This document shows, piece by piece, positions 7,367-13,379 of a stretch of 13,379 nt of DNA. The DNA comes from an uncultured Coriobacteriales bacterium (lineage in GTDB: Bacteria > Actinomycetota > Coriobacteriia > Coriobacteriales > UMGS124): positions 1-13,379 of the forward strand of contig CABQHM010000075.1 of the NCBI GenBank assembly GCA_902464015.1. The letters run 5' to 3'. A program made the position numbers and the translations under genes. Position 1 is the first letter of the stretch, and each line of letters begins with the position of its first letter. The notes under the pieces are model-generated. The model had not been told where the DNA came from. It ran no database searches and saw only the letters and a program-made list of their open reading frames with translations.

Positions 7367-7948
7367 ATGGAGTTTGGTAAGAGGATCGGCTGGGCGCGCA
7401 TGGGCCTCGTCGTCAGCGCCGTACTGCTGGTCGTCATGGGCGTGATTTGCTTCGTCGGTCACAGCATCCTGCCCGAGGCCATGCACAACCCGCAGCTTCC
7501 CGAGGGCTACACCTGGCCCGCCGGTGAGCTCATTGGTGCTGTCGTCATGGCTGTTGCCGGCATCTGCCAGATCGCTGCTTGGAAGAACGCTGGTGGCTCC
7601 AAGACCATCTCCGGCTACCTGGTGATTTCGGGCATCATGGCTCTCACCGCTTGCGTCGGCGCCATTGTTGACCCGTTCGTCGGCACCCTCTCCTTCGAGT
7701 GGGTCATCGCTCTGTTCATCGCTTTCTGCGGCCTGGGCGTTCTCTTTGGTGCCTTCTCCACCAAGGCCCTGCACTACAAGGGCATGGCCATCGAGATCAT
7801 CCTGTCCCTTGTCATGGTCTGCCTGGCCCTGGGCGTCGTTCTCGACTCCTCCCTGTCTTCCACCATGGCCGGCCTCGCCTTCTTCGTCTATGCCATCTGC
7901 CTGCTGATGCCTGTCGTCATGGGCAACACCATCCAGATTGAGGACTAG
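7367..7948 (+). CDS. HdeD-like (DUF308-type) six-helix membrane protein
   Basis: Product of 193 residues. ATG 7367 follows GGAGGAAAGG (7348-7357); the frame is open further upstream, but that region carries leader hairpins and no better start. Six hydrophobic segments are visible, at about 10-32, 50-70, 77-100, 105-127, 133-153 and 157-178, separated by short polar turns, which is the size and layout of the HdeD/DUF308 family. E. coli HdeD is linked to acid resistance, but the biochemical role of the family is unclear and no function should be transferred. The gene is a single unit with terminators on both sides. Codon use is strongly G/C-ending, often C (ATC, GTC, CTG), hinting at good expression. 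Family assignment is by eye and moderate. Confidence 0.75.
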   Translation: MEFGKRIGWARMGLVVSAVLLVVMGVICFVGHSILPEAMHNPQLPEGYTWPAGELIGAVVMAVAGICQIAAWKNAGGSKTISGYLVISGIMALTACVGAIVDPFVGTLSFEWVIALFIAFCGLGVLFGAFSTKALHYKGMAIEIILSLVMVCLALGVVLDSSLSSTMAGLAFFVYAICLLMPVVMGNTIQIED

Positions 7949-7974
7949 TCGAAACTTTCGGCTTTTCGTTTGGC

Positions 7975-8008
7975 AAAGGCCGCCCGCCTCGCGCGGGTGG
8001 CCTTTTTT
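7975..8008 (+). terminator. Rho-independent terminator after the HdeD-like gene
   Basis: AAAGGCCGCCCGC (7975-7987) pairs with GCGGGTGGCCTTT (7993-8005), 13 bp with one G-T pair and a 5-base loop, inside a T-run at 8003-8008. The TTG at 7970, a possible start of the next open frame, lies next to this hairpin and is rejected as a start. Confidence 0.92.
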
Positions 8009-8014
8009 GTGCGT

Positions 8015-8020
8015 TACAAT
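8015..8020 (+). promoter_or_regulatory. Candidate -10 box for the flavodoxin cluster
   Basis: TACAAT matches the sigma-70 -10 consensus at 5 of 6 bases and lies 43 bases before ATG 8063. The -35 position falls in the preceding terminator and has no good match, so the promoter call is tentative. It is the only promoter-like site between the terminator and the cluster. Confidence 0.35.
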
Positions 8021-8062
8021 ATGGGTTCGTCTTATGTTGCCCGCAGGGGAATAGGAGATTGC

Positions 8063-8623
8063 ATGCTTCATCGCATGGAGAAGGTACTCATTGCGTATTC
8101 GACACTTTCTGGCTGCACCACCACTATCGCCAAACGCATCGGAACCGACTTCATCGCATACGGCGTTCGCCCCCAAGTTGTAAGTGTCGAGGAAATGCCC
8201 ACCGTTCCCTCTGACATCGACGCCGTGGTTTTTGGCAGCGGTGTGAGGATGGGCAAGTTCCACAAGGAAGCGCGCGATTGGCTCACCGCCAACGCGGAGT
8301 TTCTCGACAAACACCCGCTTGCCCTCTTTTCGGTAGGCCTACGCGCCGCCTCACCCCAGACGGAGGGCCTTGCTGAGCGAGATCTCGATACCGTTATGCA
8401 CGAAACGGCGCATGGCCTGCATCCCAAGGCAAGCGTCGTCTTCCCTGGTTGGAAGCGAACCGAAGGCTTCACCAACATGGAGAAGCTGGCGCTTCGCGTC
8501 TACCCGCTCGCCGAAGGCGACTATCGCGATTGGGACAAGGTCGACGCTTGGGTCCGCGGTACGGCGCCCCTGATGCTTGGCCGTGGCCCTAAAGTCAGGC
8601 TTATCCCCATGAGAAAGTATTGA
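8063..8623 (+). CDS. HemG-type flavodoxin domain protein
   Basis: Product of 186 residues. AGGAG (8053-8057) supports ATG 8063; an in-frame ATG at 8075 gives the more compact start MEKVLIAYST. The N-terminal beta strand and FMN phosphate loop are clear (KVLIAYSTLSGCTTTIA, loop about residues 13-20). The middle part, VFGSGVRMGKFHKEARDWL then FSVGLRAASP, matches the pattern of the Flavodoxin_5 family, which includes E. coli HemG (protoporphyrinogen IX dehydrogenase). The end (DWDKVDAWVRG) also fits HemG. It should bind FMN and carry electrons in the cytoplasm or at the membrane face. No heme gene lies nearby, so a HemG function is not assured. It is the first gene of a close cluster: the next gene starts 1 base after its stop. 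Confidence 0.85.
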   Translation: MLHRMEKVLIAYSTLSGCTTTIAKRIGTDFIAYGVRPQVVSVEEMPTVPSDIDAVVFGSGVRMGKFHKEARDWLTANAEFLDKHPLALFSVGLRAASPQTEGLAERDLDTVMHETAHGLHPKASVVFPGWKRTEGFTNMEKLALRVYPLAEGDYRDWDKVDAWVRGTAPLMLGRGPKVRLIPMRKY

Positions 8624-8624
8624 T

Positions 8625-10361
8625 GTGTCACAGGCTTTTCCTTCCGATGCTCTTAAAGACAGCCAGGCTGGACGCGTTCATCGCGTGAGGCGGCCTCGCA
8701 CGTGGCTCATCACGTGCGCCTGCCTCATCGCGGCGACCGCAGCCGCCTATGCCGCCTACGAGTTCGGTTTTGCAGAGGGCGTGACCTACCTGGCCTTCCT
8801 GGCGGGCACGGTTGCCGTGGCCTTCTTCTCGCGCGCTTTTTTGCCCACGATTGTCGCGGCTTGTATTGGCGCGCTCATCCAGGACTGGCGCTTCGTGCGT
8901 CCCTACTACGACCTTGGCATCGACCATCGCGCCAGCCTCCTCACCTTCATTCTCTTCATGGTCATCTCCGTTGTGCTCGGCGCGCTCGTCGTACGACTCG
9001 GCGAGGAGGCCGACGCTCACGACGCGTCTCGTAGGCGCACCGAGGCCCTGTTCGACCTCACGGGCAGCTTCTTTTACGCGCATGGCCTTGCCGAGACGGT
9101 TGACACGGCGCTCCAGAGCGTTGTGAGCCTCTTTGGGCGTTCGTGCGCCATGTACCTGGCCGACCCGTTTGATTCCGAAAATACCGACCGCGCACGCCGC
9201 GACGCCACGGTCAACGTGGTGGAGGGCGACCTTGGCGAGGACACGTTCAACTCGCTTATTGAGAAGTACGTGGTGCACTGGGTGTTCGAAAACGGCTCCC
9301 GTGCCGGTGCTCTCACCGACTTTCACGAGCAGTCCGACATCATCTACCTGCCGCTCATTTCGCAGACAGGCATGGAGGGCGTGTTGGCCGTCGCCGTCAA
9401 GGGCAGTCACTTCACTGCCGACGATCTCGAATTCCTTGATGCCATCGCCGACCAAATCAAGCTCGCCCTCGAACGCCAGTCGCTTGCCGTCAAACATCGT
9501 CGCGATTTGCGCGCCATGCATGCGACGCGCGTGCGCAGCGCCTTTGCTGACCTCATGCTGCGCGACGACTCCCTTTCCATTCAGACCGTCCATGCCCTGG
9601 GCGACGCGCTCCTGACGGTGCGCCCCGAATACGCCGTGCAGCGTGAGGCTCTCGAGCGCGCCGTGGCCGACGAGACCTCGCGCATGCAAATCATGCTCGA
9701 CCGCGTGCAGGCGACCTTGTCCGCCGAGCCTCAGGCCCAGTGCGACCTGGCCGCCGAGGCGGCAGGCGTGGTCGATGTACTCAAGAGCGGCCTGGCAGGC
9801 AAGGTGCTCCAGATGGTGCCGGGCCAGTCCACGCCTGTTATCGTAGCCGACGTGCCGCTTGTTCGCCTTGCGGTCACGCTCATCTTGGAATGTGCCTGCG
9901 GCTGCGTCGCCAAGGGTGGTGTCGTCGAGGTTTCCGTACGTGCCAATGAGACCGACGTCGTTCTCGTTGTACAGGACAACCGCCCCGAGGAACTCTGCCC
10001 GCTTGATTTGGGTGCCTTTGAAAGTGCCCCCGCAGCCTCGGGCGTGGGCACCGAGTTCGTTTACGAGAAGAAGCGTGCAGCCCTTTTGCGCAACGCCTTG
10101 CTCGACAGGCCTCGCATCGAGGAGAACGACAAGGCCCCGATCGAGGTGCTCCTGCAGGCCATGTGTCTGCCTGTTGAGGCAGGCCGCTCAGAGTCGAACC
10201 GCGAGGCCGGCCTCAACCGCCAGCGTGTCATGCGCCTTGACAGGCTCATGTATGGCCTCTATGTAGCGGCGCTTGCCGTGTATGCCCACGGGGGTACCAT
10301 CAAGCAGCGTAAGCGCCTGGGAGGCGGCGTCGTCCTCACCATGACCTTGCCGCGTGGCTGA
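8625..10361 (+). CDS. KdpD-like membrane GAF sensor with degenerate histidine-kinase region
   Basis: Product of 578 residues, starting at GTG 8625, one base after the flavodoxin stop, with a weak site GAGAAAG (8611-8617). Four membrane helices (about 27-50, 52-71, 72-90, 104-125) with FGFAEG and VRPYYD match the KdpD transmembrane domain (DUF4118). Residues about 140-290 match the KdpD GAF region (HWVFENG, IIYLPLIS, LALERQSLA). The kinase core is changed. Where KdpD has the SHDLRTP H-box, this protein has RDDSLS near residue 313, with no phospho-acceptor His. The N-box Asn appears replaced by Cys423 (LECA), and the DxGxG motif is DNRPE at 451. Only the end (HGGTI...GGGVVLTMTLP) keeps kinase character. 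It probably senses or scaffolds without autophosphorylating. No kdp genes or response regulator are present. The alignment is by eye. Confidence 0.8.
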   Translation: MSQAFPSDALKDSQAGRVHRVRRPRTWLITCACLIAATAAAYAAYEFGFAEGVTYLAFLAGTVAVAFFSRAFLPTIVAACIGALIQDWRFVRPYYDLGIDHRASLLTFILFMVISVVLGALVVRLGEEADAHDASRRRTEALFDLTGSFFYAHGLAETVDTALQSVVSLFGRSCAMYLADPFDSENTDRARRDATVNVVEGDLGEDTFNSLIEKYVVHWVFENGSRAGALTDFHEQSDIIYLPLISQTGMEGVLAVAVKGSHFTADDLEFLDAIADQIKLALERQSLAVKHRRDLRAMHATRVRSAFADLMLRDDSLSIQTVHALGDALLTVRPEYAVQREALERAVADETSRMQIMLDRVQATLSAEPQAQCDLAAEAAGVVDVLKSGLAGKVLQMVPGQSTPVIVADVPLVRLAVTLILECACGCVAKGGVVEVSVRANETDVVLVVQDNRPEELCPLDLGAFESAPAASGVGTEFVYEKKRAALLRNALLDRPRIEENDKAPIEVLLQAMCLPVEAGRSESNREAGLNRQRVMRLDRLMYGLYVAALAVYAHGGTIKQRKRLGGGVVLTMTLPRG

Positions 10362-10419
10362 CGCGCCTGCCCGCGATTTTTCTGATCCACCCAACGTTGT
10401 ACCGAAAGGGGGACCCGCG

Positions 10420-11454
10420 ATGAGCATGGTTCCTGCTTCTGAAGACTTTGAGCGCCTGGCCGTGCGCTGGGCGTCCTCCACGGCGGCAAAGGAGTATCCC
10501 AACCTTGTCGCCATGCTCTCGGCTTTTCCCGAGCGATATGCCAAGGACCGCGACGCCCTGCCGCAGACGGATGCCGACCGTGCCTTTGCTCTTGCTGGCC
10601 GAGCCGCCCAGATTTTTGACCATCAGGTCATTGAGGCGAAAACCCAAGACGATGTCAACCGCAGCACCGTAGAGGCCACTGCCATGGTCGACGAGGCCCT
10701 TAAGCTCGACCCTGCTTGCCATGACGCGCTGCGCATTCAGAAGAACCTCCAACGCCCCACGCGCCAGGAGATGCTCGACTTCCTTGTCGAGGGAGCCGAA
10801 CGCGTGCATGACGAGTGCGCCGAGCGAGCGCGCGCCGTGCATGCTATGCCCATGCAGGGCCACATGGGCATGGGGCCGTACATGAAGCCCTACCTGCGTT
10901 GGATGCTCGACATAGCCAACGAGCAGCTGAGCCTGGGACGCTACCGCGCCTCGCTCGAGGTCTGCCTCAAGATGCTTGATGCCGACCATGACGACGTTGC
11001 CGGGTTCAGGCAGGTTGCGGCCCTCGACTACGTGAAGCTTGAGGACGAGGCCGGCTTCCATGCGCTGCGCGAGCGCTATCCGGGTGACGACAACGCCTGG
11101 TTTGCCTTGGCCGAACTCTTTTTGGCCTACAAGCGCCGCGATTTCGAGGCGGCCGAGCGTGAGCTGCATGCCGTCATGCGCACCTATCCCCAGGCTGGCG
11201 TCACCCTTGCCTACCAGGACGAACTGCCTGCTGGCCTTTTCGGCCACCTTGAGTACGCGGAGGGCAGTGATGACGAGCTGTTCATCGCGGTGAGCGAGGC
11301 GGCTGTCGTGCTCGATGAGAACTGCGGGGACTTCTCGAGCCCTCTGAGCTCATGGATATCGATGCACCCCGATGTGGAGGCGGCTCGTGTGCTGGAGGAG
11401 TCGCGTGCCCAGGCGGCACAGGAACGGGAAGGGGGAGACCAGACATGCTTGTAG
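10420..11454 (+). CDS. TPR-like helical-repeat protein, first of a tandem paralogous pair
   Basis: Product of 344 residues, not recognised beyond a tetratricopeptide-like alpha-solenoid. GGGGG (10408-10412) supports ATG 10420; GTG 10354 would overlap the preceding gene and has no site. There is no signal peptide or membrane segment, so it is probably cytoplasmic. It is Ala/Leu/Glu/Asp-rich, with helix pairs and TPR-like phrases (LGRYRASLEVCLKMLDAD; WFALAELFLAYKRRDFEAAE). A short Met/Gly/His stretch (HAMPMQGHMGMGPYM, about 142-156) is odd. Motifs DPACHDALRI (97-106), PYLR (157-160) and KLEDEAGFHALRERYP recur in the next gene's product. It lies 58 bases after the KdpD-like gene and overlaps the next gene by 10 bases. 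A role as protein-interaction partner of the upstream sensor is inference. Confidence 0.75.
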   Translation: MSMVPASEDFERLAVRWASSTAAKEYPNLVAMLSAFPERYAKDRDALPQTDADRAFALAGRAAQIFDHQVIEAKTQDDVNRSTVEATAMVDEALKLDPACHDALRIQKNLQRPTRQEMLDFLVEGAERVHDECAERARAVHAMPMQGHMGMGPYMKPYLRWMLDIANEQLSLGRYRASLEVCLKMLDADHDDVAGFRQVAALDYVKLEDEAGFHALRERYPGDDNAWFALAELFLAYKRRDFEAAERELHAVMRTYPQAGVTLAYQDELPAGLFGHLEYAEGSDDELFIAVSEAAVVLDENCGDFSSPLSSWISMHPDVEAARVLEESRAQAAQEREGGDQTCL

Positions 11455-12443
11455 CGGCAGAACTCACCGAGCGCCTTCTGCGCAAGGCCGTCAAGGACGA
11501 CCCGAGCCTGGCCACCGACGCCGCTCGCATGACAGACTTCACGCGCCAGGCGATGCGTTCGCCTGAGACCCTCGTGAAGGACGACGAGGACAAGGCGCTG
11601 CTCCTGCTTGAGAAGGCTGTGGCACGCGCTCAGCGCGACATTGACGACGAGCTCGACGCGATGTATGGGACCGCCCCCGACGCGCCCCGTAAACCGCCCT
11701 CGAAGCTTCCTCAGACCCATGCGCTGTTAGCTCGCTGCATCGAGTGCGACCCACACTGCTACGACGCGCGCACACTCGACGTCATCATCATGGCCGACAC
11801 GTTCGAGCAGGCCATCGATGGGCTCAGCGAGCTTGAGGCCGAGGCCCGTCAGTGGTGCGAGCAGCGCTCGGCGCTCTACGACGATGCCGTGGCCGACCCG
11901 TGGGATGCCGTGTTCATGCGCCCTTACCTGCGCATGCGTGCCCGCAGGCTCGATCTGCTCGTGCAGGCGGCTTGCTATCGCCAGGCGCTCAACCTGGCCT
12001 GCGAGATGCTTGACGAGGCTCCTGCCGACGGACAGGGCGTGCGCCACACCGCCGCGCTGCTGTACGCGCGTCTTGAGGACGAGGAAGGGCTCAACGCCCT
12101 CGATGTGCGCTATGGCCGAGAGGGTAGCTGCTGGATGCACATCGCGCGCAGCGTGCTGCTCTACAAGCTCGGCCGCCTGGATGCCGCCAAGCGCGCCCTC
12201 AATGGCCTCGCGCGCCTGTGCCCAGGGGCTGCGTTCTTTCTTGCCAGCCCCAGCTATGTGCCGCCGTATTTGCCCGACCGCCCCGTGTTCAAACCCGGAA
12301 GTGCCGATGAGTCGTTGCTTGCCTGCTATGAGGCCGACTTCTTGATTGTCGATACGCCCGAGTTCGTCACATGGGCGTTGCAGCAGCCCAACTTTGCAGA
12401 GGCTGCCGACAAGTTCGGCAACGCACATGGTGGCGAGTATTAG
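11445..12443 (+). CDS. TPR-like helical-repeat protein, second of a tandem paralogous pair
   Basis: Product of 332 residues. ATG 11445 is preceded by AAGGGGGAG inside the previous coding sequence and overlaps that gene's end by 10 bases, so translation is probably coupled. An upstream in-frame ATG at 11352 would give an unlikely Gly/Cys-rich extension read out of frame from the previous gene. The protein resembles its neighbour in order and spacing: DPHCYDA (102-108), PYLR (160-163), YRQALNLACEMLDEAP, ARLEDEEGLNALDVRYG, VLLYKLGRLDAAKRAL. It lacks the Met/His-rich stretch. A signal peptide and membrane segments are absent. The pair arose by tandem duplication and diverged strongly at both ends. 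Function unknown; it closes the four-gene cluster. Confidence 0.75.
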   Translation: MLVAAELTERLLRKAVKDDPSLATDAARMTDFTRQAMRSPETLVKDDEDKALLLLEKAVARAQRDIDDELDAMYGTAPDAPRKPPSKLPQTHALLARCIECDPHCYDARTLDVIIMADTFEQAIDGLSELEAEARQWCEQRSALYDDAVADPWDAVFMRPYLRMRARRLDLLVQAACYRQALNLACEMLDEAPADGQGVRHTAALLYARLEDEEGLNALDVRYGREGSCWMHIARSVLLYKLGRLDAAKRALNGLARLCPGAAFFLASPSYVPPYLPDRPVFKPGSADESLLACYEADFLIVDTPEFVTWALQQPNFAEAADKFGNAHGGEY

Positions 12444-12518
12444 TTCGCTTTGGCACAAGGTGGTATCCTGCGCGTCATTCGGGCAATTCTTGCCCGGTCG
12501 CAGGGCATTAGCTGCGTT

Positions 12519-12551
12519 GCATATGCTATGGTAGCGCATGCTTTGTTTTGT
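12519..12551 (+). terminator. Probable weak terminator of the flavodoxin/TPR cluster
   Basis: GCATATGC (12519-12526) pairs with GCGCATGC (12534-12541), 7 of 8 positions including a T-G pair, with a 7-base loop, followed by TTTGTTTTG. An extra hairpin, CGGGCAA (12480-12486) with TTGCCCG (12490-12496), lies upstream without a T-run. Together they probably end transcription, less clearly than the other terminators here. Confidence 0.45.
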
Positions 12552-12725
12552 TCGACGCGGGTGTCTCATGCGTTACTTCTTGTCTGGCATGAGCCGGGCG
12601 GGGTACACATAGGTTCACGCATGGCTTGGGCCTTTGGACCCTTGGATGCGCGGTGCCTGCATCTACGTTGCGTTCTAATGGATACAGCATGGGGATAGGC
12701 CCCGTGCGGAATGGGAGAGAGCTCA
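12552..12725 (+). other. Intergenic leader of the FKBP gene, no gene seen
   Basis: I see no supported coding sequence. CTCATGC (12565-12571) can pair with GCATGAG (12587-12593) around a 15-base loop, and GGGG (12691-12694) with CCCC (12700-12703) just before the ribosome-binding site. TCTAAT (12674-12679) matches a -10 box at 5 of 6 bases but has no -35 partner. I recognise no riboswitch class. Confidence 0.4.
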
Positions 12726-13208
12726 ATGGCAACTCAGGTTTCCGTCCACTACCGCGGCACGCTCGACGACGGCACGCAGTTCGACTGCAGCTACGACCGC
12801 AACGAGCCCATCACGTTCGTCGAGGGTGCCCACCAGGTCATCCCCGGCTTTGAGAAGACTGTCGCTGAGATGCAACCCGGCGACAAGAAGACGGCTCGCT
12901 TCGAGCCCAAGGACGCCTACGGCGAGCGCGACGAGCGTCTCGTGCAGGCCATCCCCTGCGAGTCCGTGCCCAACTACGAGCAGCTTCCCGTGGGCCAGAC
13001 CGTCTACTTCCGCAACCCCGCCGGCTATCCCATGCCTGCCCTGGTTGAGAAGATCGAGGACGGCAAGGTGTACCTTGACTTCAACCACAACCTCGCCGGC
13101 AAGGCTCTGACGTTCGAGCTCGAGCTCGTCAGCCGCGAGGAGGCTCCCGAGTCCTGCTGCGGCGGTTCCTGCAGCGATTGCGGCGGCGGCTGCTCCGGCT
13201 GCCACTAA
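12726..13208 (+). CDS. SlyD-like FKBP-type peptidyl-prolyl cis-trans isomerase with Cys-rich tail
   Basis: Product of 160 residues; it catalyses proline cis-trans isomerisation and, in the SlyD family, also acts as a chaperone. GGGAGAGAG (12713-12721) supports ATG 12726; ATG 12711 is in frame but overlaps that site. The split FKBP domain is clear: VHYRGTLDDGTQFD (7-20), HQVIPGFEKTV (36-46), PGDKK, then DAYG (63-66). The insert-in-flap chaperone domain covers about 68-119 (ERLVQAIP, LPVGQ, VEKIEDGKVYLD). NHNLAGKALTF (120-130) closes the fold, as in SlyD. The last 17 residues (144-160) hold six Cys, Gly and a final His, replacing the His/Cys nickel-binding tail of E. coli SlyD. Metal binding is likely but the metal is unknown. 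There is no signal peptide, so it is cytoplasmic. Single-gene unit with a strong terminator. Confidence 0.93.
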   Translation: MATQVSVHYRGTLDDGTQFDCSYDRNEPITFVEGAHQVIPGFEKTVAEMQPGDKKTARFEPKDAYGERDERLVQAIPCESVPNYEQLPVGQTVYFRNPAGYPMPALVEKIEDGKVYLDFNHNLAGKALTFELELVSREEAPESCCGGSCSDCGGGCSGCH

Positions 13209-13269
13209 GCCTCGGCTATACGGCGCTGCAGCCTCATACGGCGCTTGTGTGCGCTTATCTACGCCATGC

Positions 13270-13300
13270 AAAAGGGCCCGCATATGCGGACCCTTTTTTT
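13270..13300 (+). terminator. Rho-independent terminator after the FKBP gene
   Basis: AAAAGGG (13270-13276) pairs with CCCTTTT (13291-13297), and CCGC (13278-13281) with GCGG (13286-13289), with one C/A mismatch and an ATAT loop; a run of seven T ends it (13294-13300). The near-symmetric stem could work in both directions. Confidence 0.92.
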
Positions 13301-13324
13301 GTGCATCGGTATGGAGGAAGAGCG

Positions 13325-13379
13325 GTGTTTGGTAAAAAACCAGCGCGTTTAACCCCGCCCCAAGATAGGAGACGATCTC
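13325..13379 (+). CDS. Possible 5' end of a gene running off the window
   Basis: GTG 13325 follows GGAGG (13313-13317) by 7 bases and the frame is open to the edge, encoding MFGKKPARLTPPQDRRRS. This is too short to identify. A second ribosome-binding-like AGGAG at 13367-13371, 8 bases from the edge, could instead serve a start just beyond the window, in which case this stretch is leader. Confidence 0.35.
   Translation, partial: MFGKKPARLTPPQDRRRS

Noticed and set aside
7970..8062. Upstream TTG start for the flavodoxin
   Set aside because: It would place a terminator inside the coding region; ATG 8063 has AGGAG at the right distance.
8625..10361. Functional KdpD potassium sensor kinase
   Set aside because: There is no N-terminal KdpD/USP domain, no H-box His, no intact ATP motifs, and no kdpFABC or kdpE nearby.
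11352..11444. Upstream start of the second TPR-like gene giving a Gly/Cys-rich N-terminus
   Set aside because: The extension is out-of-frame reading of the previous gene, and AAGGGGGAG points to ATG 11445.
1..13379. tRNA, rRNA, insertion sequence, integrase or attachment site
   Set aside because: I found no cloverleaf, rRNA motif, transposase-like protein or flanking inverted repeats on either strand.

Overview
The window is high-GC bacterial DNA, and every gene I can support lies on the + strand. The combination suggests the actinobacterial class Coriobacteriia (Collinsella/Olsenella/Atopobium-like): S-layer homology (SLH) autolysins, acidic Pro/Glu/Asp linkers, a KdpD-like degenerate sensor and a SlyD-type FKBP with a Cys-rich tail. 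The lineage is an inference from gene content and base composition, not a database result. Long minus-strand open frames are shadows of GC-rich coding sequence.

Layout. (1) 1-434 is the 3' end of a gene for a Pro/Glu-repeat protein. It ends at an amber codon (294-296), but the same frame stays open in the same style to a double TAG at 432-437. (2) 664-2436 encodes a secreted coiled-coil/CHAP-like/3xSLH protein. (3) 2617-5943 encodes a large secreted protein with an Amidase_3 domain, three SLH repeats and a C-terminal glucosaminidase-like domain. It is followed without a visible terminator by 6006-7127, a zinc-ribbon membrane protein. (4) 7367-7948 encodes an HdeD-like six-helix membrane protein behind a structured leader. 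(5) 8063-12443 is a tight four-gene cluster: HemG-type flavodoxin, KdpD-like membrane protein lacking kinase catalytic residues, and two tandem paralogous TPR-like proteins. (6) 12726-13208 encodes a SlyD-like peptidyl-prolyl isomerase with a metal-binding-type tail. (7) 13325-13379 may be the start of another gene.

Most units are separated by stem-loops, several with clear T-runs (about 474, 2516, 7159, 7975, 13270, and weaker at 12519). These structures also show that the longest possible starts of several open frames (for example 2539 and 7970) lie in terminators and cannot be the real starts; ribosome-binding sites place them downstream.

Function. Units 1-3 look like cell-envelope biology: peptidoglycan hydrolases held at the surface by SLH domains. 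Unit 5 is the most unusual part: a flavodoxin, a membrane GAF sensor that has apparently lost phosphotransfer, and duplicated helical-repeat proteins. I do not recognise it as a described system.
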